From Lachnospiraceae bacterium (GTDB lineage: Bacteria > Bacillota > Clostridia > Lachnospirales > Lachnospiraceae), in contig JAGBBP010000028.1 of NCBI GenBank assembly GCA_017938405.1, positions 1 through 51,763 on the forward strand: a stretch of DNA of 51,763 nt, given 5' to 3'. Below the pieces are notes generated by a model, which worked only from the letters and a program-made list of their open reading frames with translations, had not been told where the DNA came from and did not search any database. Every line of letters begins with the position of its first letter. Within the stretch, counting starts at the first letter, position 1. Shown piece by piece: positions 35,055 to 42,620 of this stretch. The translations under genes were made by a program, and so were the position numbers.

Positions 35055-35096
35055 AAAAACCACAGACCGAAAGGCATCTGCCAATCGGTCTGCGGT
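35055..35096 (-). terminator. First asnS leader terminator (T1)
   Basis: CCGCAGACCGA (35095-35085) pairs with TCGGTCTGTGG (35070-35060), one G-U pair, with a flanking A-T pair at 35096/35059, and is followed by T5 and AATT. The loop is TTGGCAGATGCCTT. Confidence 0.85.
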
Positions 35097-35111
35097 CACG
35101 ATTGACGATGC

Positions 35112-35159
35112 CTAGATATTATTATTGTTGTTCATAGTAGTCATAACGTAAGTTTTCAT
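35112..35159 (-). CDS. Asn-rich leader peptide of asnS
   Basis: A 15-codon frame, MKTYVMTTMNNNNNI, with codons ATG AAA ACT TAC GTT ATG ACT ACT ATG AAC AAC AAT AAT AAT ATC TAG. GGGG (35173-35170) precedes the ATG by 10 bases. Five consecutive Asn codons directly before the gene for the Asn synthetase are very unlikely by chance. The stop codon touches the antiterminator hairpin. The product probably has no role beyond regulation. Confidence 0.85.
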   Translation of the reverse strand: MKTYVMTTMNNNNNI

Positions 35160-35193
35160 TCTGAAACATCCCCTTGTTTTATGTTTGAGACTG

Positions 35194-35223
35194 AGTTTAG
35201 CACATAGGAGGTGAAGTTGTCAA
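35194..35223 (-). promoter_or_regulatory. Promoter of the asnS leader transcript
   Basis: TTGACA (35223-35218), 18-base spacer, TAAACT (35199-35194) with a TGC extended -10. The start is expected near 35187. Confidence 0.75.
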
Positions 35224-35279
35224 GCAGTTTTTCTTGATTTTACAAATTGAATCGTTCCCTCATTGTTATGTCGGCCTGA

Positions 35280-35717
35280 CTAATATCGTTTTTGCTCAAG
35301 GAAATTATGCGCCCGTGTCAATATGTGTTTGAAACTATCAAACTGTAAAGTAGCCATGGCTGCTTCAAAATCCAGCAGTACAATTCGGGATATTTCCGAT
35401 TCCTGTGGAACAAATGTCTGATTCTCATAATTTGCAAGAAAATATATCGTCTGCTTTATTGTGTTAGGGCGCCCTTCACGGGCAAGGTTGTGTTCATCTT
35501 TTACCCGAAAGCCATCAACAAATGCAACATCAAGACCGGTTTCTTCTTTTACCTCTCTCAAGGCTGTTTCATGTTCTGATTCTCCCGTCTCCATATGTCC
35601 TTTCGGAAAAACCCAATATCCTCCATGTTCGCATACAAGCAGGTATTTTATGTCATTGCCTTTTTGACAATATACAACGGCACCGCAAGATTTTTCATAC
35701 TGTAATTCTTCTGACAT
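35280..35717 (-). CDS. Nudix hydrolase, probable diadenosine tetraphosphatase
   Basis: 145-residue Nudix protein. The Nudix box is complete: GHMETGESEHETALREVKEETGL (about 41-63) with the REXXEE catalytic core. The N-terminal YEKSCGAVVYCQKGNDIKYLLVCEHGGYWVFPKGH resembles asymmetric Ap4A hydrolases (MutT-like bis-nucleosyl tetraphosphatases). Ap4A is a by-product of aminoacyl-tRNA synthetases, so the position upstream of asnS is suggestive but not proof. The asnS promoter begins 57 bases after its stop. The preceding ABC permease gene is 36 bases downstream in the other direction of the map (35754), transcribed toward it, so it may be the distal gene of that operon. Confidence 0.8.
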   Translation of the reverse strand: MSEELQYEKSCGAVVYCQKGNDIKYLLVCEHGGYWVFPKGHMETGESEHETALREVKEETGLDVAFVDGFRVKDEHNLAREGRPNTIKQTIYFLANYENQTFVPQESEISRIVLLDFEAAMATLQFDSFKHILTRAHNFLEQKRY

Positions 35718-35753
35718 AGTTATCCTCCTTCTCTCTTGGCTTTCTGGCTTTTA

Positions 35754-36548
35754 TCACGACCCGCAGGACTTATAATTTCTTACCCCCGCACACCAGATAC
35801 CATAACAAATCGCCAGAAACACCACCACACCTACCGGGCACAGTCCCAGCACCCAATTTGTGCTTCTTCCCAGCAAAAACTGCAACGGATAGTACTGCAC
35901 CAGCGTATAAGGAATCACGAAAGTACAAAACCGCAGTACGCCTCTTCCGTACACATCAATTGGGTACTTGCCGTGTTCCTTGGCGCCGTAGGTCAACGCA
36001 TTGAGAATTGAAGTGTCCTCAATGGTAAAAAAGCAAAAGCTGGCACCTAACATATACAATCCGATAAACAACAAGGTTCCGCCCAGTATCATAAGAAGTA
36101 GCGTCAACACCGTCAAAAGATTCCAGTTTGCCTGACTCTCTTTGATTCCAAAACACAGGGTAATCGTAGAGGTAATCAGAGGACCGGTTCTGCCAATCTC
36201 GAACCGTGTCCCGATGATCTGCAAAATCGGACTGCAGGGACGGAGTAACATCCGGTCAAATTCACCGCTTTTTACGATTCCCGAGAACACCTTAAATCCG
36301 TTACCGATCAGTTCCGACAAGGTAAAGGACATATGAATTACAGAGAAGCAAAGCAACACATCGCCGTAGGTATAGCCTTTTATCTCCGTCAGACCGTCAA
36401 ACAAAAAGCGAATGGCAAGGACCTCGGTAAAAGCAATCATACACCGGCCGAATATCATCAGTGCAAAGGAAAGCTTATACTCCATAATGCTTCTGACACA
36501 AACGGCAGCATAGCGAATATACAAGGAAATACTTTTTCTTAAACTCAT
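35754..36548 (-). CDS. ABC-2 transporter permease (second permease of the COG4586/4587/3694 type)
   Basis: 264 residues with six hydrophobic segments. The start at 36548 follows GGAGG (GGGAGGTTGATGAG) and overlaps nothing; the longer frame runs into the upstream gene. It resembles the second permease of three-gene ABC-2 exporters whose ATPase is COG4586. Regions such as FKVFSGIVKSGEFDRMLLRP (about 86-105) are typical: the RP motif matches the cytoplasmic coupling helix of these permeases. Immediately follows the first permease (stop 36553). Substrate is unknown. Confidence 0.82.
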   Translation of the reverse strand: MSLRKSISLYIRYAAVCVRSIMEYKLSFALMIFGRCMIAFTEVLAIRFLFDGLTEIKGYTYGDVLLCFSVIHMSFTLSELIGNGFKVFSGIVKSGEFDRMLLRPCSPILQIIGTRFEIGRTGPLITSTITLCFGIKESQANWNLLTVLTLLLMILGGTLLFIGLYMLGASFCFFTIEDTSILNALTYGAKEHGKYPIDVYGRGVLRFCTFVIPYTLVQYYPLQFLLGRSTNWVLGLCPVGVVVFLAICYGIWCAGVRNYKSCGS

Positions 36549-36552
36549 CTCA

Positions 36553-37356
36553 TCAACCTCCCTGTACCACAATCTTTTTCTCAACCTGTTTCCACACAAG
36601 CAGTCCCGCTGCCACCAAAGCCACCAGCCAGAACACTTGCTTTGCCACCACCGGTCCCAAATCAGCTACCGGCAAATCTCCGCTGTATACACGAAACGGA
36701 ACGTTCTGCATATAAGGAAAAGGCGTAAGCTCCACCACTTTGCGAAAGTTTTCAGGAAAGAAGGGCAGCGGAATCAGATTGCCCATAAAAAAATCTGCAG
36801 AGCCAAGCAGCACCATGCGCCACCCTTGGGGAGAAATGGTGAAAAAGCAAAGCATGTTCACAAACATACAAAGAGCCACCGCAACACCTACGGCAAGCAA
36901 CAATGTCACAAGAAACAACACAAAAGCCTCGATACTGACCGGCAGTCCCATCCGCAGGGTTCCCGGAAGCAAAGCGGCACAAAGAAGCACCGGCACACAC
37001 CGAAGCAGCGCCTCCGCCATCCGGCCTCCCACAATACGGGAAAACCACATGGAATATACGGACACCGGGCGACACAGTTCATACGAAACTCCGCCGTTCT
37101 GTATCAAAGCGAAGATATCCTTATCTCCGGTCCAGGTCAAAAACAACGCCATAAAGGCTTCCTTCAGCCATATGTAAGTTACAATGGAAGAATATTCCAT
37201 GGGAAGCCCAGTTCCCATGGCCTCTGCAATGGCTTTAAACGCCAAGCACTCCATAAGGCCCCAAATCAGTTGCGTCGTCAGGGCAGTCACCGATGCCATC
37301 CGGTACTGAAGGCCCGATGCAAAACGCACCTTAAAAAACATCAAATATTTTTTCAT
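36553..37356 (-). CDS. ABC-2 transporter permease (first permease of the same exporter)
   Basis: 267 residues with six hydrophobic segments. DIFALIQNGGVSYELCRPVSVYSMWF (about 79-104) corresponds to the coupling region of its partner, with a conserved RP. It begins 9 bases after the ATPase stop and is followed after 4 bases by the second permease, giving an ATPase-permease-permease operon. The GC content and codon use match the rest of the window. Such exporters have unknown substrates in most genomes. Confidence 0.82.
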   Translation of the reverse strand: MKKYLMFFKVRFASGLQYRMASVTALTTQLIWGLMECLAFKAIAEAMGTGLPMEYSSIVTYIWLKEAFMALFLTWTGDKDIFALIQNGGVSYELCRPVSVYSMWFSRIVGGRMAEALLRCVPVLLCAALLPGTLRMGLPVSIEAFVLFLVTLLLAVGVAVALCMFVNMLCFFTISPQGWRMVLLGSADFFMGNLIPLPFFPENFRKVVELTPFPYMQNVPFRVYSGDLPVADLGPVVAKQVFWLVALVAAGLLVWKQVEKKIVVQGG

Positions 37357-37365
37357 AGTGCCCTC

Positions 37366-38247
37366 CTACATAATATCCAGCTTTTTGTAAAGGGCTGCCA
37401 TCACATGGTCGAGGTTTATTCCGGACTGCGCCGCTGTATTCTCGCTCTCAATTGCTTTGGAATCTCCACCCGGCACATTTTCCGAACCTTCTGCCACGTC
37501 GGACACCCCCGCTGCCGTCCGAAGGTCCTGTAAACTTCCGTCCAGTAAGATCTGCCCTTTGCCGATTAAGATCACTCGTTCCGCAATGGCTTCAATATCC
37601 TGCATGTCATGCGTGGTCAAAATCACCGTGGTTTTGTGCTCCCGGTTCATTTTCCTTATAAAGTCCCGCACCGCCAGCTTTGACACCGCATCAAGGCCGA
37701 TGGTAGGCTCGTCCAAAAACAGAAGCTTCGGCTCATGAAGAAGAGACGCCGCCACCTCACAGCGCATCCGTTGTCCTAAAGACAACTGTCTTGTTGGAGT
37801 TTTCAGAATTTCGGATAATTGCAAAAGTTCCGTCAATTCCTCCAGTTTTCGATTGTAATTTTCTTTGGAAACAGAATAGATTTCCTTTAACAGTTCAAAG
37901 GAATCTATGACCGGAATATCCCACCACAGCTGGGAACGCTGTCCGAATACCACGCCGATATTTTTCACGTGTTCGGTCCGGTTCTTCCATGGAATTCGCC
38001 CGTCAACGGTACAGGTCCCGGAATCCGGAGTTAATATTCCGCTTAGAATTTTGATGGTAGAGCTCTTTCCGGCGCCATTCGGTCCGATGTATCCGACCAT
38101 TTCGCCCTCGCCGATGGTAAAGCTCACATCCTGCAACGCATGAACGATTTCATGCTCTCTGCGAAAGAAAGATTTGCAGACTTCTCCTATGCCTGCCTTT
38201 CGTTTTGCAACTTTGTACGACTTGCATACATGTTCCATCGTAATCAT
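37366..38247 (-). CDS. ABC transporter ATP-binding protein of the three-gene ABC-2 exporter
   Basis: 293 residues from the ATG at 38247, which follows AGGAGGAAG; the longer frame is discarded for that reason. Walker A GPNGAGKS (about 53-60), signature LSLGQRMRCEVAASLL (about 150-165), Walker B LLFLDEPTIGLD (about 172-183) and switch His in TTHDM are present. A Q-loop glutamine lies in VFGQRSQLWW, typical of COG4586 members. The C-terminal tail of about 50 residues is low-complexity and Ser/Glu/Asn-rich before a final LDHVMAALYKKLDIM. Confidence 0.88.
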   Translation of the reverse strand: MITMEHVCKSYKVAKRKAGIGEVCKSFFRREHEIVHALQDVSFTIGEGEMVGYIGPNGAGKSSTIKILSGILTPDSGTCTVDGRIPWKNRTEHVKNIGVVFGQRSQLWWDIPVIDSFELLKEIYSVSKENYNRKLEELTELLQLSEILKTPTRQLSLGQRMRCEVAASLLHEPKLLFLDEPTIGLDAVSKLAVRDFIRKMNREHKTTVILTTHDMQDIEAIAERVILIGKGQILLDGSLQDLRTAAGVSDVAEGSENVPGGDSKAIESENTAAQSGINLDHVMAALYKKLDIM

Positions 38248-38278
38248 TGTTACTTCCTCCTGGTAGTTATACTTTGCG

Positions 38279-38294
38279 ATGTCAACTGACATCA
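38279..38294 (-). promoter_or_regulatory. Palindrome upstream of the ABC exporter operon
   Basis: GATGTCA-AC-TGACATC, a perfect 7+2+7 repeat 32 bases before the ATPase start, possibly an operator. A second perfect repeat, ATACCGG-ATTTTG-CCGGTAT, lies at 38319-38338 with no T-tract. No good promoter hexamers were resolved. The remaining 38407-38576 shows nothing clear. Confidence 0.45.
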
Positions 38295-38358
38295 TATCTT
38301 GCCAAGTCGGTCTGGTTATACCGGATTTTGCCGGTATATTACCGATGGTATTTATCGT

Positions 38359-38406
38359 AAAAAAAGACAGTACCTTACAAGAAAACTCTTCCGCAATACT
38401 GTCTTT
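38359..38406 (-). terminator. Terminator of the GntR-ABC operon
   Basis: AAAGACAGTA (38363-38372) and TACTGTCTTT (38397-38406) form a 10-base stem; on the minus strand the T-run TTTTTTT follows. The loop is 24 bases with weak internal pairing. Confidence 0.75.
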
Positions 38407-38576
38407 CTATACTCTTATTCCATCTCGTATAAAATACGTTTCTTATGAAGTTGGAGTTTCATCATAGCATACCTTCCAAAGAAAGTCAACTGCTATTTTC
38501 TGAAATTCCGAATATTTTCTACAACTGTTTTATTTTCTGTTTTTCTAAGGAAAACGCCGAAGCAATCCACGTTTTT

Positions 38577-39254
38577 TTAGAATTCCTTCTTTGTCATAAT
38601 TCGGTTTGCAATCAAATAGGAGCAATATAATACCAGTAACAATGCCACCAAAGGAACTCCTACCATCGTTACAACTAACAACGTTTTCGACTCTATACTG
38701 CTTAAAAACTTTGTCACTTCTTCTAATACATCAATATGAAGCACCTTGGCCAACGTCTTATAACCTGCAACTACAATCACCAAAAATCCGGCCATAACTC
38801 CTATCACCAGCATACGACCCTTTTCCGCACCGTATTTTAAGTCTACCGGTATCGCCAATGCAAGTGCCATCCCCATTGCGAACATAACAATTAAAATATT
38901 CGTAACAAAGTCTCCTAAGTCCACATTGGCATGTTTCACTATAGATGCCACGTAACCGAACACAAAAGCAAAGATTGCCGCAACTACCAAATTCAAAATT
39001 GCAAATACATACTTCTCTTTTACGTAGGTTTTTCTGTTCGCCGGCAGAGAAAGTAAAAATAACATTCCTCCATTCATCTCGTCATAGCTGATGGTGGTCA
39101 GTGTCAACATTGATAAAATCAACACGGTATAGGTTGCAGAAAAGGATACATCCTCCATGCTGAAACTTATCAATACCATTAGCAGTAACACAAATACCAA
39201 AAACTTCTTTTGCTTCGCAAGTATTTTTAAATCCTTTATTAATAATCCCTTCAT
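38577..39254 (-). CDS. ABC-2 family permease of a Ytr-like exporter
   Basis: 225 residues with six hydrophobic segments; N-terminal KGLLIKDLKILAKQKKFLVFVLLLMV and FLLSLPANRKTYVKEKYVFAILN (about 67-89) are typical for these permeases in small Gram-positive ABC-2 systems. The ATG overlaps the stop of the ATPase gene at one base, indicating coupling. It is third in a regulator-ATPase-permease operon resembling ytrA-ytrB-ytrC, linked in Bacillus to cell-envelope antibiotic response. Substrate unknown. Confidence 0.82.
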   Translation of the reverse strand: MKGLLIKDLKILAKQKKFLVFVLLLMVLISFSMEDVSFSATYTVLILSMLTLTTISYDEMNGGMLFLLSLPANRKTYVKEKYVFAILNLVVAAIFAFVFGYVASIVKHANVDLGDFVTNILIVMFAMGMALALAIPVDLKYGAEKGRMLVIGVMAGFLVIVVAGYKTLAKVLHIDVLEEVTKFLSSIESKTLLVVTMVGVPLVALLLVLYCSYLIANRIMTKKEF

Positions 39255-40105
39255 TACTTTCTTCCTCCTTTGCCCATCATCAGAATGAGGTCATCAATAT
39301 TTCCTTTTTCAATGGCAACCTGCGGATAATTCTCCTGATAGAAATCCTTCCGATTAGTCATACAAAGATAACCAAACTTCTCCTTCTTCGTTGCAATAAT
39401 GTACTCTTTTTCTAAGCCTTCGTACTGCTCTTCCGTTACCTTTAACACGCCGTATTCGGAAAGCAGTACATCCGTTTCTTCGTGGATAACGATTTTACCG
39501 TCAGAAATCATGTAGATGTCATCACAGAGGCCTTCCAAATCCGTAGAAATGTGGGAGCTGATTAAAATTGCCCGTTCCTCATCTTCCATATAGTCTCTCA
39601 GCATATCCAGAAGCTCGGTACGCATTACCACGTCCAGACCTGCCGTCGGCTCATCCAGAATCAAAAGCTTCGCGTCATGGGAAAGTGCCATAATAATCTT
39701 AAACTTCGCCTTCATACCGGTGGAAAACTCCTTCAGCGGTTTGTCCATCGGAATGTCATACTGCTTACATTTCCCAAGATACTCCTGCTCCGAAAAATGC
39801 TTGTACATTGCCTTTAAAATCGGCAGCATGTCCTTTGCGTTAAACATCTCGCAGGCATTGGCCTCCGTCAATACTACACCAAGCTGCTCCTTATCCGCCG
39901 GAGTCACATCGAAAAGCTTCTTTCCGAACATTTCAATCTCACCACTGTCCGGATATACCAAACCCAATATCGACTTAAAGGTGGTACTCTTTCCGGCACC
40001 GTTTCGTCCCACCAGTCCGGTTACCTGACCTGCTTTCACCTCCAGGGAACAATCCAGAGAAAAGCTCCCATAGTTCTTTTTTACATTTTCTAATTTTAAT
40101 AACAT
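39254..40105 (-). CDS. ABC transporter ATP-binding protein (YtrB/BcrA-like)
   Basis: 283 residues. Walker A GRNGAGKST (about 33-41), Q-loop replaced by the VVLTEANACEMF stretch, signature FSTGMKAKFKIIMAL (about 131-145, diverged from LSGGQ as usual here), Walker B LLILDEPTAGLD (about 152-163) and SSHISTDLE. A C-terminal domain of about 70 residues (VLKVTEEQYEGLEKEYIIATKKEKFGYLC) is typical of this subfamily. It sits between the GntR gene (29-base gap) and the permease. Confidence 0.88.
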   Translation of the reverse strand: MLLKLENVKKNYGSFSLDCSLEVKAGQVTGLVGRNGAGKSTTFKSILGLVYPDSGEIEMFGKKLFDVTPADKEQLGVVLTEANACEMFNAKDMLPILKAMYKHFSEQEYLGKCKQYDIPMDKPLKEFSTGMKAKFKIIMALSHDAKLLILDEPTAGLDVVMRTELLDMLRDYMEDEERAILISSHISTDLEGLCDDIYMISDGKIVIHEETDVLLSEYGVLKVTEEQYEGLEKEYIIATKKEKFGYLCMTNRKDFYQENYPQVAIEKGNIDDLILMMGKGGRK

Positions 40106-40134
40106 CTCTATCCCTCCGATTTTACCAATATGGC

Positions 40135-40512
40135 CTACTCAAAATCACTTAACACAACTTGGAACAGCTCCTTGGTATCCTCTGCGGACATGCCGCACTC
40201 TTTCGCTTTCCGGATACCCTGTTCAAAGAGTTTTTCTACTTCCTTTTGCTTTTCCTCCATGGCAAGGTTCGGATTCACATTGGCTACAAAACTGCCTTTA
40301 CCGTGAACCGTTACGATGTAGCCCTCCTGTTCCATGGCGTCGTACGCTTTCTTTACCGTAAGAGCACTGATGCGCAAATCCTTGGACAGTGTTCTTACCG
40401 ATGGAAGCATGGTGTCCGGCTTGAGCTGGCCGGTCATTATCTTCTCTTTCATCTGTGACACAATCTGCTCATAGATCGGCGTCATAGACGAGTTGTTAAT
40501 TATAATATTCAT
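40135..40512 (-). CDS. GntR family repressor, YtrA type
   Basis: 125 residues: winged helix at about 10-75 (PIYEQIVSQMKEKIMTGQLKPDTMLPSVRTLSKDLRISALTVKKAYDAMEQEGYI) and a short helical dimerisation tail, the size of YtrA-subfamily members that lack an effector domain. It is first gene of the operon and should bind the palindromic operator at 40535-40583 that surrounds its own promoter. ATPase release or antibiotic stress may relieve repression, by analogy with Bacillus ytr; here that is inferred. Confidence 0.9.
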   Translation of the reverse strand: MNIIINNSSMTPIYEQIVSQMKEKIMTGQLKPDTMLPSVRTLSKDLRISALTVKKAYDAMEQEGYIVTVHGKGSFVANVNPNLAMEEKQKEVEKLFEQGIRKAKECGMSAEDTKELFQVVLSDFE

Positions 40513-40534
40513 AGGTGATCATCCTCCTGACATT

Positions 40535-40583
40535 AAACAGTATATAACAGTTTAACACTGTTGTCAAGTGTTATATACTGTTT
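40535..40583 (-). promoter_or_regulatory. Promoter enclosed by a YtrA-type operator
   Basis: TTGACA (40567-40562), 17-base spacer, TATACT (40544-40539). Outer arms AAACAGTATATAACA (40535-40549) and TGTTATATACTGTTT (40569-40583) form a perfect 15-base inverted repeat, one over the -10 and one just upstream of the -35. The spacer contains an inner repeat, AACAGT-gttaa-ACTGTT. This layout is well suited to tight repression. Confidence 0.88.
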
Positions 40584-40616
40584 ATTTTAAATTTTTTTAT
40601 TTTATTACAAAAGACG

Positions 40617-40656
40617 CAAAAAAGGACTTCGATATCCTGTAACATCGAAGTCCTTT
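40617..40656 (-). terminator. Terminator of the carbohydrate-binding lipoprotein gene
   Basis: AAAGGACTTCGAT (40621-40633) and ATCGAAGTCCTTT (40644-40656), perfect stem, T6 on the minus strand after the hairpin. Confidence 0.85.
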
Positions 40657-40726
40657 CCATGATTCGTTTCATTTACCGTGACACTGCTCTGCTTCCCGGT
40701 TTCTTTCCTTGCCGGAGCTACCCGCA

Positions 40727-41707
40727 TCACTTTATCTTAGAAACCGTTCCACCCTTCAATTCCGTGCCGTTTACCGACTGGATTCCGTCCTCTCCCGCAC
40801 TTAAGGAAAGGGTCCCACCGTTTATTATCACACGGTTTTCCGCCTGGATATCGTCGGAATCCCCAATCAGAGTAAGGGTACCTCCGTCAATAATTACATT
40901 GCCCAACGTCGCATCTGCGTCATTGCTGGCTTTCATCGCATCGGACTCGGAGCGGACCGTAATGGTGCCACCGGTAACCTGCAGTAAATCTCTGCCGGTA
41001 ATACCGTCGTCCACCGCATCGATTTCAATCACGCCGCCGTTAATGTAAAGAGAATCTTTTCCCTTGATGGCGTCGCCGTAATTGGCCGTCACCTTTAACT
41101 TGCCTTCACCTTCAATCACCAAGTCATGCTTTGCAAAGAAAGTAGCATCCGGCTCGTCCTCTTCCGGCTCAAACACATAAGTCGCACCGTCGGTAAATAC
41201 ATTCTCCGTTCCTGCCGCAAGGGTTACGGTTACCTTTGCGGCCTTCTTACAATAAAAAGCAGCACCGGTTTCATTATGTACCTTCACACCGTTTAATATC
41301 AGGTGAACTTCACTGTCGTTATCCACATTCACATAAATGCTGCCGTCAGACAAAGTGCCGCTGATTTCATAGGTACCGGCTTCTTCGATTTTCAGACGGT
41401 CCGTTCTCACATCACAACCGGTTCCGTTTACAACGATACCGGAATCGCTTAAAACTACCGTAGCCTTTACTGTACCGGACTTGTCTCCGCTTTCTGTGGC
41501 ATCGCTTTTATCTCCGGTAGCATCCTTGTTATCGGACGCATTCTCTCCCAGCACGTCTCCGCCCTGATTTACACTATCTCCCGGTGTCTGCTCTCCTGCC
41601 ACGTTATCCTGCTGCGGTTGCTTCTCATCCGGGGTACCGCAAGCTGTAACACCCAGGACCAATACCGCCAATAAAAGAGCAACTCCTTTTCTCATATATC
41701 GTCTCAT
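40727..41707 (-). CDS. Carbohydrate-binding lipoprotein of the Cthe_2159 type
   Basis: 326 residues from ATG 41707 (GGAAGGAG upstream). Signal peptide with lipobox VTAC (Cys23), an Asp/Asn/Ser linker to about residue 75, then right-handed beta-helix-like repeats: VIEGEGKLKVTANYGDAIKGKDSLYINGGVIEIDAVDDGITGRD and similar turns. This matches the carbohydrate-binding domain first described in Clostridium thermocellum protein Cthe_2159, which binds cellulose and polygalacturonate. Many acidic turns could bind calcium. It is transcribed alone. Confidence 0.85.
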   Translation of the reverse strand: MRRYMRKGVALLLAVLVLGVTACGTPDEKQPQQDNVAGEQTPGDSVNQGGDVLGENASDNKDATGDKSDATESGDKSGTVKATVVLSDSGIVVNGTGCDVRTDRLKIEEAGTYEISGTLSDGSIYVNVDNDSEVHLILNGVKVHNETGAAFYCKKAAKVTVTLAAGTENVFTDGATYVFEPEEDEPDATFFAKHDLVIEGEGKLKVTANYGDAIKGKDSLYINGGVIEIDAVDDGITGRDLLQVTGGTITVRSESDAMKASNDADATLGNVIIDGGTLTLIGDSDDIQAENRVIINGGTLSLSAGEDGIQSVNGTELKGGTVSKIK

Positions 41708-41900
41708 ATAAATCTCCTTCCGCAATTTTGTTTATTATGCTCTGATTATCCATTCATCAGTCCTACATTTTCTTTCATATATGCCATTTCCGGCCGATCC
41801 GGATTATAACATATCATTGCCCTATGCCCGACTGTAATATCCGGCATTCGCGGCGTTTCCCTTTTCGCATAAACACTGCTCCTTTTTGTTCCCTGTAAAA

Positions 41901-42602
41901 CTATTCCATCGTCCATCCATGGTCCCCGTGATACACCATAAGCTTTGTCATGCCACCGTCAATGCAAATATTCTCTCCGGTGATAAAACCTGCCTTCTCC
42001 GAGACAAGAAACAGCACCATGTTGGCAATATCACGAGGATGTCCCACACGTCCCGCCGGCTGTTGCGTTGCATCCGGCCCCGTAAACGTACTTCCTGTGG
42101 TGTCAATCCAGCCCGGCGAGATGGAATTTACACGCACCTTTCCGGCCAGACTCACTGCCAAGGCGTGGGTCAATGCCGCAATTCCACCCTTTGCCGCCGT
42201 ATAACTCTCGGTCTGTGGCTGGCTCATGCGGTCTCTGGAGGAAGAAATGTTAATTACGGACGCACCTTCCCCGAAAAACGGTGCAAACAACTTGGTCAAA
42301 TAAAAAGGTGCCGTCACGCCTACCGCCAGAGCGTACTCAAATTCTTCATAACTACACGCGTCAATGCCTCTCATAATCGGAAGGGCGTTATTCACCAGCA
42401 CATCCACCCGGCCGTATTTTTCTGTTACTTCCTTTGCGAAGTCCTCCAACACTTTTTTGTCCGCAATATCTCCCACAAAATGCTCTCCGGGAGCTTTATC
42501 AATCACACACACGTTGGCTCCGGCCTTTCGAAACTCCTCTGTGATACACTTCCCGATGCCGTTAGCACCACCGGTAACGACGATGACTTTATCTTTAAAC
42601 AT
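41901..42602 (-). CDS. Short-chain dehydrogenase/reductase
   Basis: 233-residue classical SDR: Rossmann motif TGGANGIG (about 10-17), NNA-type motif VNNALP (about 91-96) and catalytic Ser-Tyr-Lys (ISSSRDRMSQ near 120; SYTAAKGG about 154-161). PGWIDTTG follows. The substrate cannot be read from sequence; the family covers oxo-acyl, sugar and alcohol reductions. It lies 18 bases after a small hypothetical gene, in the same direction, and may be co-transcribed. Confidence 0.87.
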   Translation of the reverse strand: MFKDKVIVVTGGANGIGKCITEEFRKAGANVCVIDKAPGEHFVGDIADKKVLEDFAKEVTEKYGRVDVLVNNALPIMRGIDACSYEEFEYALAVGVTAPFYLTKLFAPFFGEGASVINISSSRDRMSQPQTESYTAAKGGIAALTHALAVSLAGKVRVNSISPGWIDTTGSTFTGPDATQQPAGRVGHPRDIANMVLFLVSEKAGFITGENICIDGGMTKLMVYHGDHGWTME

Positions 42603-42620
42603 AGGGTCTCCTTTCGTATC

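Larger units (their letters stand above)
34986..35187 (-). promoter_or_regulatory. Asparagine leader-peptide transcription attenuator of asnS
   Basis: Order on the minus strand: start near 35187, Asn-rich leader peptide gene (35159-35112), antiterminator hairpin (5' arm GGCATCGTCAATCG 35112-35099; 3' arm CGATTGGC, bulged A, GATGCC, 35087-35073), terminator T1 (35096-35059), terminator T2 (35034-34986). The antiterminator sequesters the T1 5' arm in its loop and takes three of its bases. A ribosome halted at Asn codons leaves the antiterminator free; one reaching the stop codon covers its 5' arm and lets T1 form. It is therefore a classic ribosome-mediated attenuator, inferred from sequence. 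Confidence 0.82.

Noticed and set aside
34878..35099. N-terminal extension of AsnRS in the longer reading frame
   Set aside because: It covers both leader terminators; a good ribosome site directly precedes the ATG at 34877, and the extension has no family match.
38295..38576. Riboswitch or leader in front of the ABC exporter
   Set aside because: Palindromes at 38279-38294 and 38319-38338 are present, but no known riboswitch core was recognised, and the other hairpin is the neighbouring operon terminator.
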